64,000 nucleotides of DNA from NCBI RefSeq assembly GCF_012033695.1, contig NZ_JAAVJI010000003.1, forward strand, positions 372,001 to 436,000. Reading direction: 5' to 3'. Shown one piece after another: positions 36,950-46,078 of this stretch (position 1 is the first letter of the stretch; each line of letters starts with the position of its first letter). This stretch comes from Pseudomonas quercus (GTDB taxonomy: Bacteria > Pseudomonadota > Gammaproteobacteria > Pseudomonadales > Pseudomonadaceae). The notes under the pieces are model-generated. The model searched no databases, was not told where the DNA came from, and saw nothing but the letters and a program-made list of their open reading frames with translations. A program made the translations under genes and the position numbers.

Positions 36950-38242
36950 TTACAACACTACTCTTAAGCATTGCCCGGCGTGGTACAGCGAAAACCCGGT
37001 TTCATAGAGGCCGGTGCGCAAACCAGGCAGGCTTACAGGCTGGTCTTGGGAGAACGGGATGGGCAAATCAGCCACGCGTTCGTTGATCACAAAATCTGCC
37101 ATGGCCGCACCTAGCACCGTGCCAGTGGTATTGCCCCGGCCGTTGTACCCTGTCACGGCAATCAGGCCTGGCGCGGGCTCATACAGGCGCAACAGGTGGT
37201 CTGGGGTGAAGTCGATGGCGCCCGTCCAATGGCTTTCCCACTCCACGCGGCCCAGTTCGGGGAAGTAGTGCCGCTGGATGCGGTCAGCCCAGCCGCGTAC
37301 GAACCACGCAGGCTTGTTGTCCAGCCGGCCCATGCTGCCTAGCAGCAGGCGGCCTTGGTCATCACGGCGGATGCTGCTCAGCACCATGCGGGTGTCCCAT
37401 GAGCCTTGGGCATGGGGCAAAATCGCCTCTGCGGCCGGGCCGCTCAAAGGCACGGAGGCCACTTGCAGGTAATACCCGCGGAAATAGTTGTTCTTGACCG
37501 TGTTCCAGTCGCCTTCGGTATAGGCGCCGGTAGCAATAACGACCTTGTCAGCCTCGACGTTGCCCGTGGCTGTCGTTACCCGCCAGCTGGTGCCCTCGCG
37601 CTGCAGGCCGGTAACAGGCGCATTCTGAAACAGTAGGCCGCCCAAACGTTGGACGGTGGCGGCCAGGCCTCGGGTGTAGGCCATGGGGTTGATCGTGCCC
37701 GCGCGGTGATCCAGCAAGGCGGTCGCCACCTTGTCGGTACCGCAGTATTCGCGGCAACGAGCACCGGACAGCAATTCGATGTTGGCCCCTCGGCGGCGCC
37801 ACTGGTCGTGGCGGGCCTGAAGGTCCTCCGCGCCCGCGGCACTGTGCGCCATGTGCAGTGTGCCTTGGTGGTGGGCCTGGCAGTCGATGGTGTAACGGGC
37901 GATGGTGTCGAACACCTGGGCGGGGGCTTCGCCCAGTACCTTGTTCAGGCGGCCGCCCACCGCCGTGCCCAGCGTAGCCTCCACATCGTCCGGCTTGATC
38001 CAGGTGCCCGCGTTCACCAGCCCCACGTTGCGCCCGGAGCCGCCATGCCCTACTTCGTGGGCCTCCAGCACGACGACCTGATAACCCTGTTCCCGCAGGC
38101 GAATGGCAGCGCACAGGCCGGTGATACCACCGCCGATCACACACACCTGGGTGCGCACCTGATCGGTAAGCCCCAGAGCAGGGGCCGCCGGAGGTAGCAC
38201 ACGTTCCCACAAACATTCCTGACGCAAGGGGCGAGGCGACAT
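36950..38242 (-). CDS. amaA: L-pipecolate oxidase (FAD-dependent)
   Basis: 430-residue DAO-family flavoprotein. The FAD-binding VCVIGGGITGLCAAIRLREQG is near residues 32-53, followed by SGRNVGLVNAGTWI and the C-terminal GYNGRGNTTGTVLGAAMAD. The order amaB-amaA next to hglS identifies it as the pipecolate oxidase of the D-lysine catabolic route of P. putida, producing piperideine-6-carboxylate that AmaB then oxidises. It begins 33 bases after the amaB stop. Confidence 0.88.
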   Translation of the reverse strand: MSPRPLRQECLWERVLPPAAPALGLTDQVRTQVCVIGGGITGLCAAIRLREQGYQVVVLEAHEVGHGGSGRNVGLVNAGTWIKPDDVEATLGTAVGGRLNKVLGEAPAQVFDTIARYTIDCQAHHQGTLHMAHSAAGAEDLQARHDQWRRRGANIELLSGARCREYCGTDKVATALLDHRAGTINPMAYTRGLAATVQRLGGLLFQNAPVTGLQREGTSWRVTTATGNVEADKVVIATGAYTEGDWNTVKNNYFRGYYLQVASVPLSGPAAEAILPHAQGSWDTRMVLSSIRRDDQGRLLLGSMGRLDNKPAWFVRGWADRIQRHYFPELGRVEWESHWTGAIDFTPDHLLRLYEPAPGLIAVTGYNGRGNTTGTVLGAAMADFVINERVADLPIPFSQDQPVSLPGLRTGLYETGFSLYHAGQCLRVVL

Positions 38243-38275
38243 CGCAGGTTCTCACGGTGGGGTTAAGTACAGAGA

Positions 38276-39769
38276 TCAGTCGAACACAATGCCTTGGGCC
38301 AGGGGCAACTCACGTGAATAGTTCACGGTGTTGGTCTGCCGGCGCATATAGGCGCGCCATGCATCGGAGCCAGACTCCCGGCCACCGCCCGTTTCCTTTT
38401 CGCCACCAAAGGCGCCGCCGATTTCTGCACCACTGGTGCCAATGTTTACGTTGGCGATACCGCAGTCACTGCCGCAGGCGCTCTGGAAGCGCTCAGCTTC
38501 CCGTACATCGGTGGTGAAAATACAGCTGGACAGCCCCTGCGGCACTTCGTTGTTCAGCGCCAGCGCTTGCTCAAACTCGTCATAGGCGATCACGTACAAG
38601 ATAGGCGCGAAGGTTTCATGGCGCACCACCGCGCTCTGGCCGGGCATTTCCACCACAGCGGGGGCGACATAGTAGGCGTCCGGGTATTGGGCCTGCAGTT
38701 GCCGCTCCCCTCCGAAGACCACGCCGCCTTCGTTACGGGCACGGTCAAGGGCATCCTGCATGGCCTGGAATGCTTGCTGGTCAATCAATGGCCCCACCAG
38801 GTTGTTTTCCCGTGGGTCTCCGATACGTACTTTGCCGTAGGCAGCTTTTACACGGGCGACTACGTCGTCCTTGATGGAACGGTGCACGATCAGCCGGCGC
38901 AGGGTAGTGCAACGCTGGCCCGCGGTGCCGACGGCCGAGAACAGAATCCCGCGCACGGCCAGGTCCAGGTCGGCACTGGGCGCAAGAATCATGGCGTTGT
39001 TGCCGCCCAGTTCCAGCAGGCTGCGACCAAAGCGGGCGGCTACACGTGGCCCTACTTCGCGGCCCATGCGGGTACTGCCTGTAGCGCTCACCAAGGCCAC
39101 GCGGGCGTCATCCACCATGGTCTCACCGGCTTCACGGTCACCCAACAGCACCTGTGCCAAGCCCGGCGGCGCATCGCTACCAAACTGTGCCAGGGTTTTT
39201 TCAAGGAGCGCTTGGCACGCTAAGGCAGTAAGCGGGGTTTTTTCCGAAGGTTTCCACACCACGGCATTGCCACACACCAGCGCCAGCGCGGTGTTCCAGG
39301 ACCAGACGGCCACAGGGAAGTTGAAGGCGCTGATCACCCCAACCACGCCCAGTGGGTGCCAGCTTTCGCGCATATGGTGGCCTGGGCGCTCGGAGGCGAT
39401 GGTCAAACCGTACAGCTGGCGGGACAGGCCCACGGCAAAATCGCAGATATCGATCATTTCCTGTACTTCGCCCAGGCCTTCCTGGGTGATCTTGCCGGCT
39501 TCCACGGACACCAGCTCACCTAGCAGCGCCTTGTGCTCGCGCAGCACCTCTGCGAACTGGCGCACCAGCTCGCCACGGCGAGGTGCTGGTACGTTACGCC
39601 AGGCCAGGAATGCTGCCTGTGCGGCGCCAATACGGGCAGCCACCTCGTCCTTGCCTTGCAGAGTGATCGAACCGATCTGGCTGCCATCAATGGGGGTGAA
39701 TACAGGATGGTTACCGTTGCGATACGCCGTGGCAGGCACGCCCAGGCGCTCCAGCAAACCGTCGATCAT
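38276..39769 (-). CDS. amaB: L-2-aminoadipate-6-semialdehyde (piperideine-6-carboxylate) dehydrogenase
   Basis: 497-residue aldehyde dehydrogenase. The catalytic Cys287 is in GTAGQRCTTLRRL, the general-base Glu in LLELGGNNAMIL, and the NAD-binding SATGSTRMGREVG is present. The sequence is of the ALDH7 (antiquitin) type. The product, 2-aminoadipate, is an intermediate of the route that HglS completes. The start at 39769 has GGAG 7 bases upstream. Divergent from hglS with a palindrome-bearing 246-base region between. Confidence 0.92.
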   Translation of the reverse strand: MIDGLLERLGVPATAYRNGNHPVFTPIDGSQIGSITLQGKDEVAARIGAAQAAFLAWRNVPAPRRGELVRQFAEVLREHKALLGELVSVEAGKITQEGLGEVQEMIDICDFAVGLSRQLYGLTIASERPGHHMRESWHPLGVVGVISAFNFPVAVWSWNTALALVCGNAVVWKPSEKTPLTALACQALLEKTLAQFGSDAPPGLAQVLLGDREAGETMVDDARVALVSATGSTRMGREVGPRVAARFGRSLLELGGNNAMILAPSADLDLAVRGILFSAVGTAGQRCTTLRRLIVHRSIKDDVVARVKAAYGKVRIGDPRENNLVGPLIDQQAFQAMQDALDRARNEGGVVFGGERQLQAQYPDAYYVAPAVVEMPGQSAVVRHETFAPILYVIAYDEFEQALALNNEVPQGLSSCIFTTDVREAERFQSACGSDCGIANVNIGTSGAEIGGAFGGEKETGGGRESGSDAWRAYMRRQTNTVNYSRELPLAQGIVFD

Positions 39770-39854
39770 GTGAAATCTCCAATAAGGTTCAGCCGCAATA
39801 ACGTTGATAGTCCACGGCACAGGCCGCCCCCCTCAAGCGATGATTTGGCAGCAC

Positions 39855-39875
39855 ATCATTCCTCAGGGGAATGAT
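39855..39875. promoter_or_regulatory. Palindrome of LysR-box type between amaB and hglS
   Basis: Perfect 8-base arms ATCATTCC and GGAATGAT with a 5-base centre. It contains a T-N11-A core (T39859, A39871), the LysR-type box layout. It lies 85 bases upstream of amaB and 140 upstream of hglS. Which protein binds it is unknown. The remainder of the gap holds no gene. Confidence 0.55.
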
Positions 39876-40015
39876 AGAAAACACACGCCCCTGGCAAAGG
39901 TCGTAACCTGGGCCTTTCGGAAAATAAGGAATGAAGCCCGCACTTTTTATCGCTTGCCCATAGGCCGTCGCTGCCGCTTGAATAAGCCCTGCCTACCCTC
40001 GCCAAGGAACACGCC

Positions 40016-41404
40016 ATGCCTACCCCCGACTATGTGAGCCCGGACCACATCCGCGCCCGCTTCTCGCGCGCCATGTCAGCCATGTACCGGGCCGAAGTAC
40101 CGCTGTATGGCGACCTGATGGAATTGGTGGCGCAGGTAAACCAGGAAACCCTGGCCAACCAGCCGGCCATGGCCAAGGCACTTCAGCGAAGCGGGGGCCT
40201 GGCGCGCTTGGATGAGGAACGCCACGGGGCCATTCGGGTAGGCACTGCCGAGGAGCTGGCTACCCTTGCCCGGTTGTTTGCGGTAATGGGTATGACACCC
40301 GTGGGCTACTACGACCTGTCTCCAGCTGGAGTGCCGGTCCATTCCACAGCCTTCCGTGCCGTGCATGAAGACAGCCTGGGCATCAGCCCCTTCCGTGTGT
40401 TCACTTCGCTGCTGCGCCTGGAACTGATCAACGACGCGGGGCTGCGCGAAATGGCGGCAGGCTTGTTGGCCAAGCGCCAGATCTTCACACCCAAGGCACT
40501 GGCGTTGATTGCACAGCATGAAGCTCAGGGCGGCCTTACGGACAGCGAAGCGGACACGTTCGTGACCCAGGCGCTGGAAACCTTCCGCTGGCACCGCCAG
40601 GCCACGGTTACCCAGGCCCAGTACCAGCGATTGCATGACCAGCACCGGTTGATCGCTGACGTGGTGGCCTTCAATGGCCCCCATATCAACCACCTTACGC
40701 CCCGCACACTGGACATCGACAACGTGCAGGCCTTGATGCCAACCCGCGCCATTCCGCCCAAGGCCGTGATCGAGGGGCCGCCACGGCGCCAACTGCCGAT
40801 CCTGCTTCGGCAGACCAGCTTCAAGGCTCTGGAAGAGCAGGTCGCCTTCACCGACAGTGAACCAGCCACCCTGGGCACGCACACCGCCCGCTTTGGCGAA
40901 ATCGAGCAGCGCGGCGCGGCGCTTACGCCAGCCGGCCGTGAATTGTATGACCAACTGTTGGACAAAGCCCGGGCAGGGCTTGAGGGCGTGCCTGCCGAGC
41001 GCGACCCAGGGCGCTATCAAGCGCTGCTGGAACAGGCATTCGCCGCGTTTCCAGATGAGGCTCAAGCACTGCGGCGTCAAGGGTTGGCGTGGTTCCGCTA
41101 TACCCCTACAGCCCAAGGCCTGGCCGGTGACGCCTCAGGCAAACGCCTGGACACGTTGATCGCTGATGGCGATATCCAATGCGACCCCTTGGTGTATGAA
41201 GACTTTCTACCGGTCAGTGCAGCAGGCATCTTCCAGTCCAACCTGGGCGACGAAGCACGCACCGAATACGGCAGCAACGCCAACCGTGCGCAGTTCGAGC
41301 GCGCGCTGGGGCGGCCCGTGGTCAACGAAATGGAGGTGTATGAAAACACCCAACGGCGCTCGCTACTGGCATGCGAGGCACAGTTGGGTGTGAAGCTACT
41401 GTGA
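40016..41404 (+). CDS. hglS: 2-oxoadipate dioxygenase/decarboxylase (2-hydroxyglutarate synthase)
   Basis: 462-residue DUF1338/VOC-type Fe(II) enzyme. In P. putida KT2440 HglS turns 2-oxoadipate into D-2-hydroxyglutarate, the missing step of D-lysine catabolism. Metal and substrate residues of that enzyme (His70, Arg74, His226, a Glu near 294) have counterparts here: LDEERHGAIR (His70, Arg74), GPHINH (His226) and ARFGE (Glu295). AAGGAA precedes the ATG. The numbering of the KT2440 residues is from memory. Confidence 0.93.
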   Translation: MPTPDYVSPDHIRARFSRAMSAMYRAEVPLYGDLMELVAQVNQETLANQPAMAKALQRSGGLARLDEERHGAIRVGTAEELATLARLFAVMGMTPVGYYDLSPAGVPVHSTAFRAVHEDSLGISPFRVFTSLLRLELINDAGLREMAAGLLAKRQIFTPKALALIAQHEAQGGLTDSEADTFVTQALETFRWHRQATVTQAQYQRLHDQHRLIADVVAFNGPHINHLTPRTLDIDNVQALMPTRAIPPKAVIEGPPRRQLPILLRQTSFKALEEQVAFTDSEPATLGTHTARFGEIEQRGAALTPAGRELYDQLLDKARAGLEGVPAERDPGRYQALLEQAFAAFPDEAQALRRQGLAWFRYTPTAQGLAGDASGKRLDTLIADGDIQCDPLVYEDFLPVSAAGIFQSNLGDEARTEYGSNANRAQFERALGRPVVNEMEVYENTQRRSLLACEAQLGVKLL

Positions 41405-41405
41405 A

Positions 41406-43388
41406 TCAGCCGCGAACCCGGAAACGGTCCACTTCACGGCTCAGGCCAGCCGCCACGCTCTCCAGGTCGCGTGCGGTGGTGGCCAGGTTGGAGACCACTT
41501 CACGCTGATCGCTGTTGGCGTGAGCAATGCTTTGCAGGTTGCTGCTCAACAACGTGGCGGTGTCACTTTGTTCCTGGGTCGCGGTAGCGATGGCTGCAAA
41601 CTGCTGCCCTGCCATGCGGCTTTGCTCGTCGATCCGGGACAGGGCATCAGCGACCCTGGCATTGCGGGACAGGCCTTCCTGCATCAGCTGGTTGCCCTGC
41701 TCCATGGTATGGATCGCTTGGCCAGTCTGCTGCTGGATGCTGGCAATCATGGTGGAGATTTCATCTGTGGCCTGACGCGTACGCGAAGCCAGGCTACGCA
41801 CTTCGTCTGCCACCACGGCAAAGCCTCGGCCCTGCTCACCCGCACGTGCCGCTTCGATCGCAGCATTAAGCGCCAGCAGGTTGGTCTGTTCGGCAATGGA
41901 CGTGATCACACCAACGATTCCGCCAATTTCCTGGGACCGCTGCCCCAGGGTGTCGATGACCTTTGCCGTGTCGCCCAGGGCGCCAGCGATCTGCTCCAGC
42001 GAGGAAGAAGCTTGTTCCATGGAAGCGCGACCCGTGCGGGTGTGCTCGGCATTCTGCTGGGCCACGCGCTCGGTTTCGCTCATGTTGTCTGCGATATTCA
42101 ACGAGGTGGCACTGAATTCTTCCACTGCGCCCGCCATGCTGGTGATTTCGCCGCTTTGTTGCTCCATTCCTTCATACGCACCGGCAGACAGGCCTGAAAG
42201 CGCTTGTGCACGATCGCTGACCTGTTCGGATGCGACACGGATATGGCGCACCATGGTAGCCAGTGCCTCGCCCATGTGGTTGAAGCTACGCGCCAGTTGT
42301 GCGATTTCGTCGTTCCCCGCCACCGTCAAGCGCGCTTCCAGGTCTCCGGCGCCCAACGCTTCGGCCTGGTTCACCAGGTCGCCCAGCGGCTTGAGCCGGC
42401 GGCGCAGCAGGATCATCGCCGCGCCCACAGCCAGCACCGTAGCCAGCAGGCTACCCAGCATCAACTTGGTGCCTACGTTCCAGGTCACGGCGCGCAGCTC
42501 TTCAAGCGGCATGCTGGCCACTACGCTCCAGGGCCCTTGGGCGAACGGTTGTGCCAATGAGTAATACTCAGCCTGGCCGTCATTCCAGAAGTGGCCTTTA
42601 CCCGTATTGCCCGCCTCACGAATAGCCGTAGCCGCCGCTTCAAGGTTCTTCACACCGGCAGGTGGTACCAGCCACTGATTCTGCGCATCCAGCAACGCCA
42701 GAGAGCCGCTTTTCCCAATACGGAACTGCGCCAGGTTGTCGAACTGCGCTTTCTGCGCATCGGTGTAGTCGAAGCCTACGAACAGCACCGCGATCACCTT
42801 GCCGCCCCCATCGCGCACGGGCGTGTACTGGGTCATGTACGAGCGGCCGAACAGGTTGGCGGCACCCACGTAGTTCTGCCCAGTCAACAGCCGCTGGTAG
42901 GCCGGATGAGCATGATCGAGCGCGGTGCCGATGGCGCGGGTACCGTCCTGCTTGGTCAGCGAAGTGCTGATGCGCACAAAATCCTCACCGCTGCGTACAA
43001 AGACCGTGGCCACACCGGCGGTCATCTTGCGAAAATCATCCACTTCCCGGAAGTCGTTGTTCAACACTTCCTCGCCCAGCCACAAGCCTGGCGTTGCCAG
43101 GTTGGCGACCGTTACTGGCTGGTCAGGGTGAAGGCTTAAGCCAGCACTGAAGCGGGACTCGAACAGGCCGCTCAAACGTTGGGTGCTTTCACGCAGGGTA
43201 TTGTGGAAGGTATCAAGCTGGTCAGACAGCAGCCGTGCCTCACTGGCCATGTGTTCCTGCCGTGTGGCCAGGTTGGCCTGGTCCAACGAACGCAGGGCAA
43301 AAACGGTACTCCCGCTGATTACCACAACAAGTACAAGCGCAATCGCAATACCAAGTTGTCGGGCAATAAAGGCACGTGGTTGTTTCAT
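41406..43388 (-). CDS. Methyl-accepting chemotaxis protein with Cache-type sensor domain
   Basis: 660-residue chemoreceptor. TM1 is near residues 10-30 ([21 protein letters not shown]), followed by a periplasmic Cache-like domain of about 300 residues ([25 protein letters not shown]), TM2 near 340-360, a HAMP domain and the signalling domain with the hairpin tip [32 protein letters not shown]. No McpB-type C-terminal CheR-docking pentapeptide is seen (ends DRFRVRG). It is convergent with hglS, one base apart. AGGAGC upstream of the ATG at 43388 supports the start. Ligand unknown. Confidence 0.92.
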   Translation of the reverse strand: MKQPRAFIARQLGIAIALVLVVVISGSTVFALRSLDQANLATRQEHMASEARLLSDQLDTFHNTLRESTQRLSGLFESRFSAGLSLHPDQPVTVANLATPGLWLGEEVLNNDFREVDDFRKMTAGVATVFVRSGEDFVRISTSLTKQDGTRAIGTALDHAHPAYQRLLTGQNYVGAANLFGRSYMTQYTPVRDGGGKVIAVLFVGFDYTDAQKAQFDNLAQFRIGKSGSLALLDAQNQWLVPPAGVKNLEAAATAIREAGNTGKGHFWNDGQAEYYSLAQPFAQGPWSVVASMPLEELRAVTWNVGTKLMLGSLLATVLAVGAAMILLRRRLKPLGDLVNQAEALGAGDLEARLTVAGNDEIAQLARSFNHMGEALATMVRHIRVASEQVSDRAQALSGLSAGAYEGMEQQSGEITSMAGAVEEFSATSLNIADNMSETERVAQQNAEHTRTGRASMEQASSSLEQIAGALGDTAKVIDTLGQRSQEIGGIVGVITSIAEQTNLLALNAAIEAARAGEQGRGFAVVADEVRSLASRTRQATDEISTMIASIQQQTGQAIHTMEQGNQLMQEGLSRNARVADALSRIDEQSRMAGQQFAAIATATQEQSDTATLLSSNLQSIAHANSDQREVVSNLATTARDLESVAAGLSREVDRFRVRG

Positions 43389-43543
43389 TTCAGCTCCTGT
43401 TGGAAGTGCCAGCTTTGCCGGTCTCGATCGCTTCCAAGGGTATAGACAAAGGTCGTATGGATCCCTTGCCGCCGGATCCCTGTCATGACTTCGGCGGGGC
43501 AGGCGCATACTTGAGCGTCAGGCAGGGTTATTTGCTCAAGAGG

Positions 43544-44464
43544 CTAGCGAAGCAACGTGACCGCAGGCAGTTTCATGCTGGCGGCTTCGCTACGAAGAAA
43601 TTCGCTGAGCCGGTGGACACGCTCACTTCCGGGCCGTGTGCCAGGCCATACCAGATAATAGCTCTCACCGCTGGCCACTGCCGTGGGCCAGGGCAAACTG
43701 AGACGACCGGCCGCTACGTCCTCGGCCACCATCAATAAATCTCCGATGGACACCCCATAGCCGCGAGCCGCAGCGATCATGCCCAGCTCCAAGGTATCGA
43801 ACACCTGCCCACCCCGAATGGAAACCTTGTGGTCCAGCCCAGTACGCCGTAGCCAGCTGCGCCAGTCGCGCCGGTCCGGTGTGGGGTGCAGCAGCTCGGC
43901 ATTGGCCAACTGGTCAGCAGTCCACGGCGCCTGGGCTTGGAGTTCAGGCCCACCGACGGGAATCAGCAGTTCATCAAATAGCCACGTGGCCTCCCAATCA
44001 GAAGGAAAGGTTCCATTGCTCAGCAACACGGCGCAGTCGAAGGGCTCCAGGTTGAAGTCCACGTCGTCGATATCCATCCAGGCACTGGTGAGCTGTACTT
44101 CGTTGCCACTTTGCAAATGGCGAAAACGGCTCAGGCGAGCCAGCAGCCAACGCATGGTCAGGGTTGAAGGCGCTTTCATGCGCAAAATGCCATCTTCCCC
44201 AATAAGCGTGGCGCAGGCTCGCTCCAAGGAAGAAAAGCCTTCACGCACACCCGGAAGCAGCAGACGGCCAGATTCACTCAGGACCAGGCTGCGCCCTGCC
44301 CGCACGAACAACTTGCAAGCGAAGTGCTCTTCCAAGGTACGCACGTGGCGGCTTACTGCGCTTTGAGTAATGGCCAACTCTTCGGCAGCGCGGGTGAAAG
44401 AACTGTAGCGGGCGGCAGCCTCAAAGGCTCGCAACGCGTATAGCGGGGGTAGGCGACGGGTCAT
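43544..44464 (-). CDS. LysR-type regulator, GcvA-like
   Basis: 306-residue LTTR. The N-terminal LPPLYALRAFEAAARYSSFTRAAEELAITQSAVSRHVRTLEEHFACKLFVR is a clear GcvA-type helix-turn-helix. The effector domain follows. It lies after the chemoreceptor, on the same strand with a 155-base gap, and is divergent from the MATE gene. It is a candidate regulator of the lysine locus or of the exporter; nothing in the sequence decides this. Confidence 0.9.
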   Translation of the reverse strand: MTRRLPPLYALRAFEAAARYSSFTRAAEELAITQSAVSRHVRTLEEHFACKLFVRAGRSLVLSESGRLLLPGVREGFSSLERACATLIGEDGILRMKAPSTLTMRWLLARLSRFRHLQSGNEVQLTSAWMDIDDVDFNLEPFDCAVLLSNGTFPSDWEATWLFDELLIPVGGPELQAQAPWTADQLANAELLHPTPDRRDWRSWLRRTGLDHKVSIRGGQVFDTLELGMIAAARGYGVSIGDLLMVAEDVAAGRLSLPWPTAVASGESYYLVWPGTRPGSERVHRLSEFLRSEAASMKLPAVTLLR

Positions 44465-44635
44465 GGGGAGGTTCGGGCTCAGACAGCCAAGGGCGGTTTC
44501 AGGCTATAGGTTCAGTTGCCAAAGCAAAAGCCAGTATGACTAAAACTCATGTCATCGATCGCTATTATCCTTTTGTAGGTAGAGCCGGCAAAGCGCAGAA
44601 TCACCGGCTGATTACAGTCGGATCCGTGTCCTCCC

Positions 44636-46024
44636 ATGCCGCTTACTGCCCGCTCTGAACTCAAGGCCCTGTTACGCCTGGCCGGCCCGCTGATTGCCTC
44701 CCAGTTGGCACACATGCTGATGATCCTGACCGATACCATCATGATGGCCCGTATCGGCCCCCAAGCCCTGGCAGGGGGTAGCCTAGGGGCCGCCAGCTAC
44801 TCATTCGTGTCCATTTTCTGCGTCGGTGTGATGGCTGCGGTAGGCACATTGGCGTCCATTCGCCAGGGCGCAGGAGACACGGCTGGGGTGACCCGGCTGA
44901 CCCAGGCAGGTTTGTGGCTGGCCTGGGGCCTGGCGATAGCCGGAGGCCTACTGCTGTGGAACCTGCCACCGGTGTTGCTCCGCCTCGGGCAAACGCCGGA
45001 AAACGTGGCAGCGGCCAGTGAATTTCTCAAAGTACTGGCATTCGCCCTGCCCGGCTCGCTCAGCTTCATGGCACTGCGCGGTTTTACCAGCGCGGTAGGC
45101 AAGGCAGCGCCGGTCATGGTGATCAGCATTGCAGGCACATTGCTGAACCTTGTGCTCAACCTGGCCGTACTCAACGGCACTTTTGGCCTGCCGCCGCTGG
45201 GGCTTGCCGGCATTGGCATGGTCACGGCAACAGTGGCTACCGCCATGGGCCTGGCGCTGGCGTTCTACATCAATCGCAACCCTAGCTATGCGGCTTACCC
45301 TTTCCTCAATGGCCTGTCCAGGCCCTGTGGTGAGGCACTCAAGGAGCTATGGCGGCTGGGCCTTCCCATCGGCGGCACCTACGCCGTAGAGGTAGGGCTC
45401 TTTGCCTTCGCGGCCCTGTGCATGGGCAACATGGGGCAAACTCAACTAGGCGCACATCAGATTGCGCTGCAAATCGTGTCCGTGGCATTCATGGTCCCTG
45501 CTGGGCTTTCCTACGCGGTAACGCTACGCATTGGGCGCCATTATGGCGCGGGCCAACTGGGCCAGGTCCACAAGGCGGGTCGCTTGGGCATTGGTTTTGG
45601 GGCCATCATCATGCTCAGCTTTTCACTGGTGTTGTGGCTGGTGCCTGGCAAGCTGGTGGGTCTGTTTATTGACGGCTCAGACCCGGCATTCATTGCCATT
45701 TTCCAATTGGCCATGCAACTGCTTGCGGTGGCCGCCTGGTTCGAATTGTTCGACGGCGTACAAACCATAGCCATGGGAGCCATTCGCGGCCTGAAGGATG
45801 CCCGCCTTACATTTCTGGTGGGCCTGGCGTGCTACTGGTTGGTAGGTGCGCCTGCTGCCTGGCTACTGGCATTCCACTTCGGCCATGGCGCCGTAGGCGT
45901 GTGGTGGGGGCTGGCGCTTGGGCTGGCCTGCGCGGCCATCTGCCTGACACTGGCATTCGAAGCCAAGATGAAACGATTGAAGCCACCGCTTGTGCAGGCC
46001 GGAGCCGGCAGCGGAGCCCTATGA
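44636..46024 (+). CDS. MATE family multidrug/metabolite exporter
   Basis: 462-residue membrane protein with about twelve hydrophobic segments in two halves. LAGPLIASQLAHMLMILTDTIMMARIG at the N terminus and FGLPPLGLAGIGMVTATVATAMGL mark the MatE fold. NorM-type exporters use Na+ or H+ gradients to expel cationic drugs. ATG at 44636; ribosome-binding site weak. Divergent from the LysR gene with 171 bases between. Confidence 0.92.
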   Translation: MPLTARSELKALLRLAGPLIASQLAHMLMILTDTIMMARIGPQALAGGSLGAASYSFVSIFCVGVMAAVGTLASIRQGAGDTAGVTRLTQAGLWLAWGLAIAGGLLLWNLPPVLLRLGQTPENVAAASEFLKVLAFALPGSLSFMALRGFTSAVGKAAPVMVISIAGTLLNLVLNLAVLNGTFGLPPLGLAGIGMVTATVATAMGLALAFYINRNPSYAAYPFLNGLSRPCGEALKELWRLGLPIGGTYAVEVGLFAFAALCMGNMGQTQLGAHQIALQIVSVAFMVPAGLSYAVTLRIGRHYGAGQLGQVHKAGRLGIGFGAIIMLSFSLVLWLVPGKLVGLFIDGSDPAFIAIFQLAMQLLAVAAWFELFDGVQTIAMGAIRGLKDARLTFLVGLACYWLVGAPAAWLLAFHFGHGAVGVWWGLALGLACAAICLTLAFEAKMKRLKPPLVQAGAGSGAL

Positions 46025-46078
46025 CTGCTTAGGGTTTGTACGCAAAGCCGGCGAGCGCAGCCACTTTTCGTACAAGGC

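Noticed and set aside
40076..41116. 346-codon antisense ORF
   Set aside because: Shadow of hglS, whose catalytic residues and ribosome site are convincing.
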